Of a DNA stretch of 64,000 nt, positions 47,592 through 56,714 are shown one piece after another. A model generated the notes under the pieces. It was not told the DNA's origin and made no database searches. It worked only from the letters and a program-made list of their open reading frames with translations. A program made the translations under genes and the position numbers. The DNA lies in the NCBI RefSeq assembly GCF_014653695.1, contig NZ_BNAR01000001.1:62001-126000 (forward strand). The letters run 5' to 3'. Origin of the DNA: Lentzea cavernae. GTDB taxonomy: Bacteria > Actinomycetota > Actinomycetes > Mycobacteriales > Pseudonocardiaceae. Numbering within the stretch: the first letter of the stretch is position 1; every line of letters starts with the position of its first letter.

Positions 47592-48143
47592 TCAGGACAC
47601 GCGGCGGCCCGTGCGGTCGTCGTCGATCGCGATGACCAGGTCTTCGCGGGCGCGGGCGACCCGCGACCGGATCGTCCCGACAGGACAGCCGCAGACCTCG
47701 GCGGCGTCGGCGTAGGACAGGCCCAGCAACTGGGTCAGCACGAACGCCGTGCGCCGCTCGGGGTCGAGTCCGCTGACGAGCTCGTTGAGCACGACGTCCT
47801 CGGCGAAGCCCGGCTCGACCCGCTCCCCCGCGTCGTCCGCGCCGTCGTGCGGGCGGGGCCGCGAACGCAGGGAACGGATGTGGTCCGCGACCACCCTGCG
47901 GGCCACCGACAGCAGCCACGTGCGAGCCGGTGCCCTGCCCTCGTAGCGCGCCAGGGCCGGCAGCGCCCGGAGGTAGGTCTCCTGGGAGAGATCGTCCGCG
48001 AGCCGCACGTCGCCCGCCAGGTGCGCCACGAACCGCCACACGTCGGCCTGCGTCGCGCGGACGAACGCCTCCGTGGCGGCACGGTCGCCCGTGCGCGCAC
48101 GAAGCGCATGGCCGGTGATCTCAGCGTCGTCGCCGCGCAGCAT
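47592..48143 (-). CDS. ECF RNA polymerase sigma factor (SigC-like)
   Basis: 183-residue ECF sigma factor. Region 2 has ADVWRFVAHLAGDVRLADDLSQETYLRALPAL and RTWLLSVARRVVADHIR. Region 4 has ALSGLDPERR-like LVSGLDPERRTAFVLTQLLGLSYADAAEVCGCPVGTIRSRVARAREDL. It is a paralog of the factor at 56715-57269, sharing FVRATQ-x-DVWRFVAHL, TWLLS-x-ARRVV and VGTIRSRVARAREDL-type ends. The start is ATG 48143, and a GTG two codons upstream (48149) is possible. No anti-sigma gene is adjacent. Its neighbours are PepSY and MFS genes. Confidence 0.87.
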   Translation of the reverse strand: MLRGDDAEITGHALRARTGDRAATEAFVRATQADVWRFVAHLAGDVRLADDLSQETYLRALPALARYEGRAPARTWLLSVARRVVADHIRSLRSRPRPHDGADDAGERVEPGFAEDVVLNELVSGLDPERRTAFVLTQLLGLSYADAAEVCGCPVGTIRSRVARAREDLVIAIDDDRTGRRVS

Positions 48144-48222
48144 CCTCACACCTGGGGTTACGAACCGCACGACGTCCCGGTTCACCTGGAACTCCCCCGT
48201 CCCGGCGTCCGACCTCTGGGAC

Positions 48223-49365
48223 GTGAGAACCGTCGTGACCGCGGTGTCCACGGCCGCGATGGCCGTGTCGATGCTGCAGCTGTTCGTGCTGGGCGCGCTG
48301 GGACCGGTGCTGATCGCCGAACTCGGGGTGGCCGAGTGGCAGCTCGGTGCGTTGGTAGCGGCCGGGTTCGGCGTGGCCGCGGTGTTGTCGCTGCCCGCGG
48401 GTGCGCTGGTGGACCGGATCGGGCCGCAGCGCGGTCTCGTCGGTCTGTTCCTCGTGAGCGCGGTGGCGCTGACCGTGCTGGCGGTCGCGGGGTCGGCCTG
48501 GTGGATCGCCGCGGGTGTCGCTCTGGGCGGCATTCCGCAGGCCCTGGCCAATCCCGCCACCAACAAGGTGATCATGGCGGCCGTGGCACCCGAGCACCGC
48601 GGGCCGGTGACCGGTTGGAAGCAGTCCGGCGTGCAGCTGGGGGCGTTCGTGGCGGGTGTGCCGCTCGCCGGTGCGGCCGCGGTCGTGGACTGGCGGTGGG
48701 GTGTCGGGGTGCTCGCGGTGCTGTGCGTGGCCGGTGCGGTGGCGTCCGCACGGCTCGCGGTGCCCGTTCCACCTGCCAGGAGCGGGCCGGCAGGCGTTGT
48801 GGGGCAACGGGTTCGCGCGCTGGCCGCGTTCTCGGTGGCGCTGGGGTTCGGGCTGGCGTCGGTGAACACGTTCTTCGCCCTGTACGGCGTGCAGCGGCTC
48901 GACCTGTCCGCGCCGGTCGCGGCGTGGCTCCTCGCGGTGATGGGACTGGCCGGCATCGCGGGCCGGGTGTGGTGGAGCGGGGCGGCGGGCCGGGCGGACG
49001 ACCCCGCCGCCGTGCTGCCGTCGCTGGGGCTGGGTGCCGTCGTCTCCGTGGCGGTGGTGGCGCTGGCGGACGGGGCGCACTGGCTGGTGTGGTTCGGTGC
49101 GGCGGGGATCGGGGTGTTCGCGGTGTCGGGCAACGCGGTCTCGATGGTCGCGGTGATGCGGGCGGTGCCGCAGAAGCTGGCCGGACGGGCGGCGGCGGTG
49201 GCGTCGGCCGGGTTCTTCGGCGGGTTCGCCGCCGGACCGCCGGTGACGGGGCTGGTGGTGAGCCGGGCCGGCTACACCTGGCTGTGGGTCGTGGTCGGGG
49301 TGGCGTTCGCGGTGGCGACCGGAATCGCGTTCCTGGTCACGCGACGCACTGAGGTGACGGTGTGA
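48223..49365 (+). CDS. MFS transporter (CynX/NimT-like)
   Basis: 380-residue major-facilitator protein with about twelve helices. The loop 2-3 motif is GALVDRIGPQRGLVGLF, and KVIMAAVAPEHRGPVTGWKQSGVQLGAFVAG is typical of small organic-anion or cyanate-type MFS proteins. The GTG at 48223 is the first start that fits a normal first helix. The frame upstream overlaps the divergent sigma gene. The stop overlaps the GTG of the GH88-like gene (GTGA), so both are co-translated. The substrate is unknown, and an acid that feeds the CoA-ligase pathway nearby is possible. Confidence 0.83.
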   Translation: MRTVVTAVSTAAMAVSMLQLFVLGALGPVLIAELGVAEWQLGALVAAGFGVAAVLSLPAGALVDRIGPQRGLVGLFLVSAVALTVLAVAGSAWWIAAGVALGGIPQALANPATNKVIMAAVAPEHRGPVTGWKQSGVQLGAFVAGVPLAGAAAVVDWRWGVGVLAVLCVAGAVASARLAVPVPPARSGPAGVVGQRVRALAAFSVALGFGLASVNTFFALYGVQRLDLSAPVAAWLLAVMGLAGIAGRVWWSGAAGRADDPAAVLPSLGLGAVVSVAVVALADGAHWLVWFGAAGIGVFAVSGNAVSMVAVMRAVPQKLAGRAAAVASAGFFGGFAAGPPVTGLVVSRAGYTWLWVVVGVAFAVATGIAFLVTRRTEVTV

Positions 49366-50132
49366 GCGACTGGGCGCACGACCTGGTGCGGCGGATGTGC
49401 GAGCAGGTCGACGAGGCGGAAGTCGTTGCCGGGGAACGCTTTCCGCTTTACCGTCGCGACGGGAGGTGGAAGACCTCTGCCCGCGGGTCGTGGACCGGAG
49501 GGTTCTGGGCGGGGCTGCTCACGTTGCGCCGCCTCGCCACCGGAACCGGCGAACTCGCAGCGGTGCGGGACCGGTTGGACGTGTGGGCGGACGCGGACAC
49601 GGTGCTGCGCGGCATGATCTTCTGGTACGGCAGCGGCGCGGAACGGCTGGGACTCCTCGCACCCAGGCCCAGCACGGCGAAGGTCGCGGACGGTCTCGCC
49701 GCCGGCTTCGACGCGGAGCTGGGCGCGATCCCCTGGGGCACCGCGCTCGCCGCCGACGGTCCTGCCGTCCGCGCGGATGGAGCCGCCGGGGCCGTTCCGC
49801 TGCTGGAAGCCCACGCCCACCACGACATCGCCCGGCGCCACCAGGACGCGCACCTGCGCCTCACCCCGGAATGGCCGCGTGGCAAGGCCTGGCTCCTGCT
49901 CACGAACCCCGGCGACTGGACCGTGTCCACTGAGGACAGTTCTGCGCAGGCGATCGCGGCCGTGGCGATGCTGAAGGCGGGCAGGAGAAGCGAAGGCGAA
50001 CAACTGCTGCGCACACTGCCGGAAGGCGCCGAGTACGACGGCATGACCGGGCTGCAGGTCGTGTGGGGCGACTTCTTCACCTTCCTCGGCGCCGCGATCG
50101 TCACGGGTTTGGCGCCGCCCGGCGTGTGGTGA
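49362..50132 (+). CDS. Short GH88-like (unsaturated glucuronyl hydrolase type) protein
   Basis: 256-residue protein. GSWTGGFWAGLLTLRRLATG, GKAWLLLTNPG and DSSAQAIAAVAMLKAG match the (alpha/alpha)6-barrel segments of glycoside hydrolase family 88 or related unsaturated glucuronyl hydrolases. Those are normally 350-400 residues, so one or more helical hairpins are missing here. The central acidic residues that would serve in catalysis could not be aligned by eye, and activity is uncertain. The GTG 49362 overlaps the MFS stop. It ends overlapping the opposite acyl-CoA dehydrogenase gene by 32 bases. Confidence 0.6.
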   Translation: MSDWAHDLVRRMCEQVDEAEVVAGERFPLYRRDGRWKTSARGSWTGGFWAGLLTLRRLATGTGELAAVRDRLDVWADADTVLRGMIFWYGSGAERLGLLAPRPSTAKVADGLAAGFDAELGAIPWGTALAADGPAVRADGAAGAVPLLEAHAHHDIARRHQDAHLRLTPEWPRGKAWLLLTNPGDWTVSTEDSSAQAIAAVAMLKAGRRSEGEQLLRTLPEGAEYDGMTGLQVVWGDFFTFLGAAIVTGLAPPGVW

Positions 50133-51213
50133 GCAACCGGCGTCCGGTCGTCGTGACGTGCAGTTCGTCCGCGCCGTCGAGGATGCGGGCGGACCGTGCG
50201 ACGCGCAGCAACCGCGGCAGACCCGTTGCGGCGGTGAGGCCTTCCGCGCCGTAGACCTGGATGGCGGCGTCCACGGCGGTGTTCAGGGCACGTGCGGCGG
50301 CGACCTTGGCCAGGCTCACCTCGACCGGCGCGCGCTCGCCACCGGCGACCAGGGCCGCGGCGTCGCGGGTGAGCAGCCGAGCGGACCGCACCTCCAGCTC
50401 GGACTCGAAAGCCAGGCGCTGCACCAGTTGCCGGTCGGCCAGCACGCCGTCGCCGAGCACCCGCGACACCGCGCGGTCCGCCAGCAGGTCCAGGCACCGT
50501 TGCGCCTGGCCGATCCAGCGCAACGCCCGCAGCGTGCGTCCCAGCGCGAGGCGTTCGCCGGCCAGTCGCAGACCCTGGCCCGGTTCGCCGACGAGGTGCG
50601 TCGGCGGCACGCGGACCGCGTCGAACGAGATCTCGTGCTGCCCGCCGGCTCCGAGGACGTCGAGCTCCCGTTCGACCCGGAACCCGCCCGCGGGCACGGC
50701 GAGGACCGAGAACCCGTCACCGGTGCGGGCCATGACCAGCACCAGGTCCGCGCGCGCCGCACCGCTGGTGAACCACTTGCGGCCCGTGACGGTCCACCAG
50801 CCGTCGGCGCCGCGTTCGGCGGTGGTGCGCAGACCGGACGGGTCCGAGCCCGCCACATCGGGTTCGGTCATCGCGTAGCTCACGTGCACGCGTCCCGCCA
50901 CGAGGTTCGCGAGCACCTCGTCCTTCAGCTCGGGGTGGGCGTGCGCGGTCAGCATCCGGACGTTCAGCAGGCTGGACGAGCCGACGACGTCCGGGCCGTG
51001 GTCGCTGCGGCCCTCGTCCTCCGCCACCGCGAAGTAGCCGGCGAGCGGCTGGCCACCGCCGCCCAGCTCGACCGGCAACGGCCGTGCCCACAAGCCGGCT
51101 TCTCTGGCGCGCTCGCGCAGTTCCAGACCGCGGCCCGCGTCCAGTTCCGGTTCGGCGGGGATCACGACGTCGTCGACGAACCGACGCAACTGGGTGTCAC
51201 CTGTCACCGACAC
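50101..51213 (-). CDS. Acyl-CoA dehydrogenase family protein
   Basis: 370-residue flavoprotein of the acyl-CoA dehydrogenase fold. HVSYAMTEPDVAGSDPSGLRTTA and GRKWFTSGAARADLVLVMART are the FAD and acyl-CoA contacts in the middle domain. The C-terminal domain has QRLAFESELEVRSARLLT and AIQVYGAEGLTAATGLPRLLR, the conserved dimer region. The catalytic glutamate normally found near the end (YEGT-like context) is replaced by ILDGADELH, as in group IVD/E-like members, where an Asp/Glu in this loop is the candidate. The start is GTG 51213 or 51207. It is divergent from the CoA transferase gene and probably in the same pathway. Confidence 0.85.
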   Translation of the reverse strand: MSVTGDTQLRRFVDDVVIPAEPELDAGRGLELRERAREAGLWARPLPVELGGGGQPLAGYFAVAEDEGRSDHGPDVVGSSSLLNVRMLTAHAHPELKDEVLANLVAGRVHVSYAMTEPDVAGSDPSGLRTTAERGADGWWTVTGRKWFTSGAARADLVLVMARTGDGFSVLAVPAGGFRVERELDVLGAGGQHEISFDAVRVPPTHLVGEPGQGLRLAGERLALGRTLRALRWIGQAQRCLDLLADRAVSRVLGDGVLADRQLVQRLAFESELEVRSARLLTRDAAALVAGGERAPVEVSLAKVAAARALNTAVDAAIQVYGAEGLTAATGLPRLLRVARSARILDGADELHVTTTGRRLLTTRRAAPNP

Positions 51214-51262
51214 ATCACACCATCGTGGGAACCCGGATGGCTCTGCGTCCGACCTTTGAGTC

Positions 51263-52843
51263 ATGACGGAAGCCACAGCAGTGCAAGTCTCGGCCCTGGA
51301 CGGCGCGACCGCGTCCGTCTCGGGCACGAGCGCGGCGGCACGCCTGATGCGCGCTCATCTCCGTGCCCTGGGGGCGGAGGTCGGCGGCGGCTCGACGGAG
51401 CACGCGGCGGAGGCCGTTGTCGTACTGCGCAACGGGGACCGGCACGAGGTGGTGGTCGACTGGGCCGGACCGGTGACCGTCCCCGGCCTGCGCGACGAGG
51501 CGACCGTCCAGGCCGCGTGCGGTGTGATGCACGTGCACGGCAGGAGTTCCGGTTCGCCGCGCGGCATCGGCGTGGACTACTGCGGCACGGCAGCGGGCGT
51601 TCTCGCGATGACCGGGTTGCTGGCGGCAATCCTGCGCGGTGAGCCACGGGTGCGGACCAGCGTCGCCGAGGCCGCGTTGCTGACGATCTCCCAGTACCTG
51701 GCGGCGGCCGGCGCGGACGAGGCCGAGGCCGTCGACCTGCGGCCGGGTGGCCCGCCGTTCGTCAGCGCGGACGGGGTGCGGTTCGAGGTCGAGGCGCTGG
51801 TTCCCGAGGTGTGGGCGGCGTTCTGGACGGCACTGGGCACCGGCGCCGTGCCGGTGCGGGACGGCTGGAGGCCCTACCAGTTCCGCTACGCGACGGCGAC
51901 CGCCCCGATCCCGGACGCGCTGCACAAGGCAACCCGTGGCGCCACCTACGCGGAGATCACCGAAGCCGCCGCCATCAGCGGTGCAAGCGTGTGCGCGTTG
52001 CACAGTCCGATCGAACCGATCGCCGGCCCGTGGCGCATCGAGCCCACCGGTGGTCACACGACGCGCGACGGCACGGACCTCGTGGTCTACGAGGCCGGTC
52101 GGCGCATCCAGGCGCCGATGGCCGCACACCTCCTGGGGTTGTTGGGCGCCAAAGTGATCCGCGTCGAACCACCGGGCGGCGACCCGTTGCGCGGCATGCC
52201 GCCGATGTCGGGCGACACCTCCGCACGCTGGCTCGCGCTCAACCGCGGCAAGGGCGCCGTCGAGATCGACCTGAAGGACCCGGCCGACCGGCAACGGCTG
52301 CGCGACGCGCTGGCGGACGCGGACGTGTTCCTGCACAACTGGGCTCCGGGCAACGCCGAGAGGTGGCGGCTCGCCGCACCCGACCTCCCCGGCGGCATCG
52401 TCTACGCGTACACCTCCGGCTGGGGCGGTGGCGCGCTGCCGAACGTCCCGCTGGGCACCGACTTCATGGTCCAGGCCCGCACCGGGCTGGCCGAGCTCGT
52501 GCGTCCGTCCGATGAGGACCCCGCGCCGTCGCTCATGACGCTCGTGGACGTGCTCGGCGGACTGGTCGGCGCCGAAGCCGTGCTCGCGGGCGTGCTCACC
52601 CGGAGGCTGACCGGCCGTGGCGTCGCCGTCGAGAGCAGCCTGCTCGGCGCCGCGAGCGCGTTGCTCGCCGGTCAGAACGGCCGCCCCGCACCAGGTTTCC
52701 GCGTTCCCGCCGACGGCCGCGTCGGCGGTGTGGACGTGGCCGGCGATCTCGCGGCGCTGCTGGGTGATCCCCGCTTCGCCGCCGTTCTGGGCCGCGACGA
52801 CCGCGGCTGTCCCGCACTCGGTTCCCCGTGGAGGTTCTCGTGA
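51263..52843 (+). CDS. Family III CoA transferase (CaiB/BaiF), two-domain form
   Basis: 526-residue CoA transferase with two CaiB/BaiF-like halves. The C-terminal half (from about residue 265) is well conserved, with MAAHLLGLLGAKVIRVEPPGGDPLRG, LNRGKGAVEIDLKDPADRQRLRDALADADVFLHN and GTDFMVQARTGLAEL, which includes the probable catalytic Asp. The N-terminal half has GIGVDYCGTAAGVLAMTGLLAAIL and is more diverged. Such fused forms transfer CoA between acids. Its stop overlaps the start of the acyl-CoA ligase gene. It lies 49 bases from the divergent acyl-CoA dehydrogenase gene, and these three form one catabolic or activation unit. Confidence 0.85.
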   Translation: MTEATAVQVSALDGATASVSGTSAAARLMRAHLRALGAEVGGGSTEHAAEAVVVLRNGDRHEVVVDWAGPVTVPGLRDEATVQAACGVMHVHGRSSGSPRGIGVDYCGTAAGVLAMTGLLAAILRGEPRVRTSVAEAALLTISQYLAAAGADEAEAVDLRPGGPPFVSADGVRFEVEALVPEVWAAFWTALGTGAVPVRDGWRPYQFRYATATAPIPDALHKATRGATYAEITEAAAISGASVCALHSPIEPIAGPWRIEPTGGHTTRDGTDLVVYEAGRRIQAPMAAHLLGLLGAKVIRVEPPGGDPLRGMPPMSGDTSARWLALNRGKGAVEIDLKDPADRQRLRDALADADVFLHNWAPGNAERWRLAAPDLPGGIVYAYTSGWGGGALPNVPLGTDFMVQARTGLAELVRPSDEDPAPSLMTLVDVLGGLVGAEAVLAGVLTRRLTGRGVAVESSLLGAASALLAGQNGRPAPGFRVPADGRVGGVDVAGDLAALLGDPRFAAVLGRDDRGCPALGSPWRFS

Positions 52844-54471
52844 CGCTCGCCGCACCCCTCGCCGTGAAGCACCTGGCCGACCTGGTGCCGCACGAGGTCC
52901 GGCGCTCGTGGGCGGCCACCGGCCTCTACCGGGACCGCGACCTGTACTCGTTGTTCAGAGAGCACGTGCTCGCCGGTCCCGGCCGCACCGCGATCGTCGA
53001 CGCCGACGGTGATGTCAGCTACGCCGAGCTCGACCTCATGGCCCGCTCGCTCGCCGTCGGCCTGGCGGGCATGGGGGTCGGGCAGGGCGACGTCGTCGGG
53101 ATCCAGCTGCCCAACGGCAGACTCGCCTGCGCGTTCGACCTCGCGATCGCCGCGCTGGGCGCGATCGCGCTGCCCTACCCGGTCGGTCGCGGTGACCGGG
53201 AGGCGGCGAGCCTGCTCAGCCGTTCCGGCGCGGTCGCCGCGGTCACCACGACGTTCTACGGCGACTACCCCTGCGCGCAACGCACTCGCGCGCTGGCCGG
53301 TGAGCTGCCCGACCTGCGCACCGTCATCGCGGCGGGCGGCGGTCCGGTGCCGGCGGGCTGCGTGCCGGTGACGGCGTTGCTGGCAGCCGACCCCGCGCGG
53401 TTCGAACCGGACTCCCCCGATCCCGACGGCCCGGCCCGGATCCTGGTCACCTCCGGATCCGAGGCGGCGCCGAAGATGGTGCTGTACTCCCACAACGCCC
53501 TCGTCGGCGGTCGCGGCCGGTTCATCGGCGAACTCGTCGGCGACAGCCCGGATCTGCGGAACTTCGTCATGGTCCCGCTCGCGTCGTCCTACGGCAGCAA
53601 CGGAACCTCGGTCACCCTGGCGGTGCACGGCGGCACTCTCGTGCTGCTGCCCAAGTTCGACGTCGTGAAGGCGCTGGCGATGATCGAACGCGCCCGGCCG
53701 ACGCACGTGCTGGCGGTGCCCACGATGCTGCGGATGATCGTCGACTCCCCCGACCTGGCCCGGTTCGACACCTCGAGCCTGCGGGTCGTGGCGCTGGGCG
53801 GTGCCGCACTCGACGCCACCACGGCCGCACGTGTTCGCGAGACGTTGGGCTGCAAGGTGGTCAACGTCTACGGCTCGGCCGACGGCGTCAACTGCCACAC
53901 CGCGCTCGACGACCCGCCCAGTCACGCCGGCACCGCGGGCCGTCCCAACCCGACGGTGGCCCGGCTGCGGATCGTGGACGACTCGCTGCGCGACGTCCCG
54001 CCCGGTGAGGTCGGCGAGATCGTCTCGCTCGGCCCGATGTCCCCGCTGTGCTACGTCGGCGCACCGGAGCTCAACGAGCGCTACCGCACCCCGGACGGCT
54101 GGGTGCGCACCGGCGACCTCGGCCGCATCGACGCCGACGGCTACCTGCACGTCGTCGGGCGGCGCAAGGACGTGATCATCCGCGGTGGCCTGAACATCAG
54201 CCCCGCGGAGGTGGAAGCCCTCATCTCCACCCACCCCGCCGTGCGGGACGTGGTGTGCGTGCCAGTGCCGGACGAGGTCCTGGGCGAACGACTGTGCGCG
54301 TGCGTCGTGGCCGATCCCGTGCCGGCGCTGGAGGAACTGACCGCGCACCTGGCGGCGCAGGGCCTGGAGCCGCGCAAGTTCCCCGAACGCCTGGTCGTGG
54401 TCGACGCGCTCCCGCTCGGCGCGGCGGGCAAGGTCGACCGCCGCGCCGTGCAGGACCTCGTCAGGCCTTGA
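52840..54471 (+). CDS. Acyl-CoA synthetase (AMP-dependent ligase)
   Basis: 543-residue adenylate-forming ligase. The phosphate loop appears as ILVTSGSEAAPKMVLYSH, a Ser/Gly-rich variant. VVNVYGSADGVN follows (A5 region), then DGWVRTGDLGRIDADGYLHVVGRRKDVIIRGGLNISPAEVE and the C-terminal catalytic Lys in PLGAAGKVDRR. All motifs of an active acyl- or aryl-CoA ligase are present. GTG 52840 is preferred because GGAGG lies six bases upstream and it overlaps the transferase stop. GTG 52828 is an alternative. It probably activates the acid handled by the transferase and dehydrogenase. Its end overlaps the metal-binding lipoprotein gene. Confidence 0.88.
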   Translation: MTLAAPLAVKHLADLVPHEVRRSWAATGLYRDRDLYSLFREHVLAGPGRTAIVDADGDVSYAELDLMARSLAVGLAGMGVGQGDVVGIQLPNGRLACAFDLAIAALGAIALPYPVGRGDREAASLLSRSGAVAAVTTTFYGDYPCAQRTRALAGELPDLRTVIAAGGGPVPAGCVPVTALLAADPARFEPDSPDPDGPARILVTSGSEAAPKMVLYSHNALVGGRGRFIGELVGDSPDLRNFVMVPLASSYGSNGTSVTLAVHGGTLVLLPKFDVVKALAMIERARPTHVLAVPTMLRMIVDSPDLARFDTSSLRVVALGGAALDATTAARVRETLGCKVVNVYGSADGVNCHTALDDPPSHAGTAGRPNPTVARLRIVDDSLRDVPPGEVGEIVSLGPMSPLCYVGAPELNERYRTPDGWVRTGDLGRIDADGYLHVVGRRKDVIIRGGLNISPAEVEALISTHPAVRDVVCVPVPDEVLGERLCACVVADPVPALEELTAHLAAQGLEPRKFPERLVVVDALPLGAAGKVDRRAVQDLVRP

Positions 54472-55231
54472 GCGCTCGGGTGATCTCCTCGGCGTTGGTC
54501 TTGAAGACGCCGAGGAGGTCCAAGTCCTCACCGGGGTAGTTCACGATCTTGACCTGCTTCGCCGACGAGCCGGGAAGCACCGTGCCGGTGGACATGTGCA
54601 CGTTGTCGAACACCAGGTCCGGCTGCTTGCCCGACAGCTCGGCGAGTTGGCCGGGGGTGACCGGCTGCGGGCCGAACGTGCCGACGACCTCGGCACCGGT
54701 GATCGCGGCCATGTAGGCGACGAACGCCTGGCTCACCACCTTCGGCGCCCTGCCGCCGGGGAACGCCCCGCCCACCTGCGTCTTGACGTCGGCCAGCGTG
54801 GTGTCGAACTTCTTCAGCCACTCCTGCGCCGCGGCCGTCGTGCCGAGCAGGCCGCCGAGCCGCAGCACCTCGGCGCGCACCACGTCCGGCGCGTTCTCGA
54901 GCTTGACCGCCTCGACCTTCGCCGACCCGCCCGCGGCCTCCTTCAGCTTGCCCGCGAACCCCTCGAACTCCGCGTACAGCACCAGATCAGCCCCGGCCAC
55001 GGCAGCGAGGTCGGACGGCTTGGGGTCGTAGTCGGCGGCGTGCGCGACGGTCGCCGGCACGACGACCTTCACGTCGGTCGCGCCCGCGGCCCTGGCCAGC
55101 GCGGCCTCCCACGCCGTGGCCGCGACGACCTTCCTGCCCGCCGGGGCGTCCGGGGTCGCCGCGGTCGGCGCGCCGCCCCCGCAGGCGGTCAGCGCGAGCA
55201 CCGCGCCGAGCACGACGAGCTTGATCTTCAC
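54461..55231 (-). CDS. Metal ABC transporter substrate-binding lipoprotein (zinc/manganese type)
   Basis: 256-residue ZnuA/TroA-type binding protein. The lipobox is LTACG (Cys17). The metal-site segments are VAHAADYDPKPSDLAAV (His of the ADYxPxPSD motif), LVLYAEFEGFAGKL and DLVFDNVHMSTG. The second ligand region has EFEGF where many relatives carry His, so metal preference is uncertain. No long His-rich loop is present. It is the last gene of the minus-strand operon sigma-ATPase-permease-binding protein, and it overlaps the convergent ligase gene by 11 bases. Confidence 0.85.
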   Translation of the reverse strand: MKIKLVVLGAVLALTACGGGAPTAATPDAPAGRKVVAATAWEAALARAAGATDVKVVVPATVAHAADYDPKPSDLAAVAGADLVLYAEFEGFAGKLKEAAGGSAKVEAVKLENAPDVVRAEVLRLGGLLGTTAAAQEWLKKFDTTLADVKTQVGGAFPGGRAPKVVSQAFVAYMAAITGAEVVGTFGPQPVTPGQLAELSGKQPDLVFDNVHMSTGTVLPGSSAKQVKIVNYPGEDLDLLGVFKTNAEEITRALKA

Positions 55232-55234
55232 GGG

Positions 55235-56038
55235 TCAGGTTCTCCTCATCGGTAGCAGCTGGGCGAGCAGGGCGATCACGCCCGCCAGCAGGACGAGCAC
55301 CGGACCAGGGGGCTGGTCCAGCGCGAGTGCGAGCAACAGGCCGGCCACGGCCACCACGAGCCCGATGCCGATGGACGCGACGACCATCCCGGTCAGCCCG
55401 CGCCCGATGCGCCGCGCGGCCAGTGCGGGCAACAACGTCAGCGCGTCCACGAGCAACGCGCCGGTCAGCTTGATCGCTCCGGCGATCGACACCGCGATCA
55501 CCACGAGCAGGGCCGCGGTCAACGGACCGGTGCGCACGCCCGAGCAGGCGGCGAGCTCCCGGTCGTGCAGCAACAACGACAGATCCCTGCGGCGCCACCA
55601 GAAGAGCGCCGGGATCACCACCGCCAGCACCCCGAGCACCACGAGGTCGGCCGGCCGGGTGGAGAGAATGGATCCCCACAACAACTCGAAGGCACCGTTG
55701 GCGTTCACGCCGGAAATCGACAAAACCAGCAACGCCACGGCGATCGCGAGACTCATCAACAGCCCCATCGCACCCGACAACCCGGCGGAGGTCGTGGCGA
55801 ACGGCGCGAGCCCACCACCCGCCAGCGCGCACAGCACAAGGGCCCACAGCAAGGGATCCGTGCCGGTGAGCAGACCGATCGCGCTGCCCAGCAACGCCAC
55901 GTGCATGATCGCGAACCGCACCGGGTAGATGTCGAGGCCGACGATCAGCACCCCGACCGGAGGCAACGCGACCGCACCGAGCAGCAGGCCGAAACCCGCG
56001 CGCTGCACCGGAACCAGCGCCAGCAACTCCGCGATCAC
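55235..56038 (-). CDS. Metal ABC transporter permease (ZnuB/TroC family)
   Basis: 267-residue permease with eight or nine hydrophobic helices. The block VIAVSIAGAIKLTGALLVDALTLLPALAARRIGRGL in continuous order is the family's cytoplasmic coupling region (ABC-3 family). The GTG start at 56038 overlaps the ATPase stop (GTGA). It forms the membrane channel with the ATPase and lipoprotein genes on either side. The long frame to 56254 is an artefact of base composition. Confidence 0.86.
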   Translation of the reverse strand: MIAELLALVPVQRAGFGLLLGAVALPPVGVLIVGLDIYPVRFAIMHVALLGSAIGLLTGTDPLLWALVLCALAGGGLAPFATTSAGLSGAMGLLMSLAIAVALLVLSISGVNANGAFELLWGSILSTRPADLVVLGVLAVVIPALFWWRRRDLSLLLHDRELAACSGVRTGPLTAALLVVIAVSIAGAIKLTGALLVDALTLLPALAARRIGRGLTGMVVASIGIGLVVAVAGLLLALALDQPPGPVLVLLAGVIALLAQLLPMRRT

Positions 56039-56670
56039 GCGACGTCCCGCAGCCGTCCGGCGGCCATCTCGACGACCCGGTCGCACGCGTCGGCCACGGC
56101 ACGGTCGTGGGTGGCCACCAGCAGCGTCACCGGCAACCCGGTGAGAACGGCGGCGGCCTCCTCCTGTCCCGCGAAGTCCAGTGCCGCGGTGGGTTCGTCG
56201 GCCAGCAGCATCCCCGCCCCCGCGGCGACGGCACCGACCGCACGCGCGAGCCACGCCCGTTGCGCCTGCCCACCGGACAGGGTGTGGACCCCGCGCGACT
56301 CCATCCCCGCGAGCCCCAGCCGTGCGGCGGCTTCCCGCGCCGCCTCCCCGTCACCGCTGCTGTCGAGGAGTTCGCCCAGCAGCAGGGGAAACCGGCCGGT
56401 CGACCGCAACTGCGGGATCCACGCCACCTCGCCGCGGCGCTTGCGCCACTGCGCCGCCGTCGCCGCCCGCTCGCCGCCGACCTCGACCACGCCGTCGGAG
56501 ACGGGCTGGAAACCCAGCACCGCACGCAGGAGTGTCGACTTGCCGGAACCGTTGGTGCCGATGAGCGCGACCCGCAGACCGGCGGGCACGTCGAGGTCGG
56601 CGGAATGAACGGCGGAGTGCCTGCCGTAGCGGCAGTGCACTCCCTCGAGCAGCAGGGACAACGCGGTCAC
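56035..56670 (-). CDS. Metal ABC transporter ATP-binding protein
   Basis: 211-residue ATPase. It contains Walker A GTNGSGKST, signature TLSGGQAQRAWLAR, Walker B MLLADEPTAALD and switch His in LVATHDRAVAD. The short length is normal for metal-type ABC ATPases. The GTG start at 56670 lies 44 bases behind the sigma-factor stop on the same strand, with no terminator between them. The sigma gene and the transporter are therefore probably one transcript. Confidence 0.87.
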   Translation of the reverse strand: MTALSLLLEGVHCRYGRHSAVHSADLDVPAGLRVALIGTNGSGKSTLLRAVLGFQPVSDGVVEVGGERAATAAQWRKRRGEVAWIPQLRSTGRFPLLLGELLDSSGDGEAAREAAARLGLAGMESRGVHTLSGGQAQRAWLARAVGAVAAGAGMLLADEPTAALDFAGQEEAAAVLTGLPVTLLVATHDRAVADACDRVVEMAAGRLRDVA

Positions 56671-56714
56671 GTGCTACAGGTCGTTCACCCGGCCGGGGTA
56701 GTTCCCGGCGAGGC

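Noticed and set aside
47592-49133. A single 513-residue protein joining the ECF sigma factor to upstream sequence
   Set aside because: Only the C-terminal 183 residues are protein-like. The upstream part is antisense to the MFS gene.
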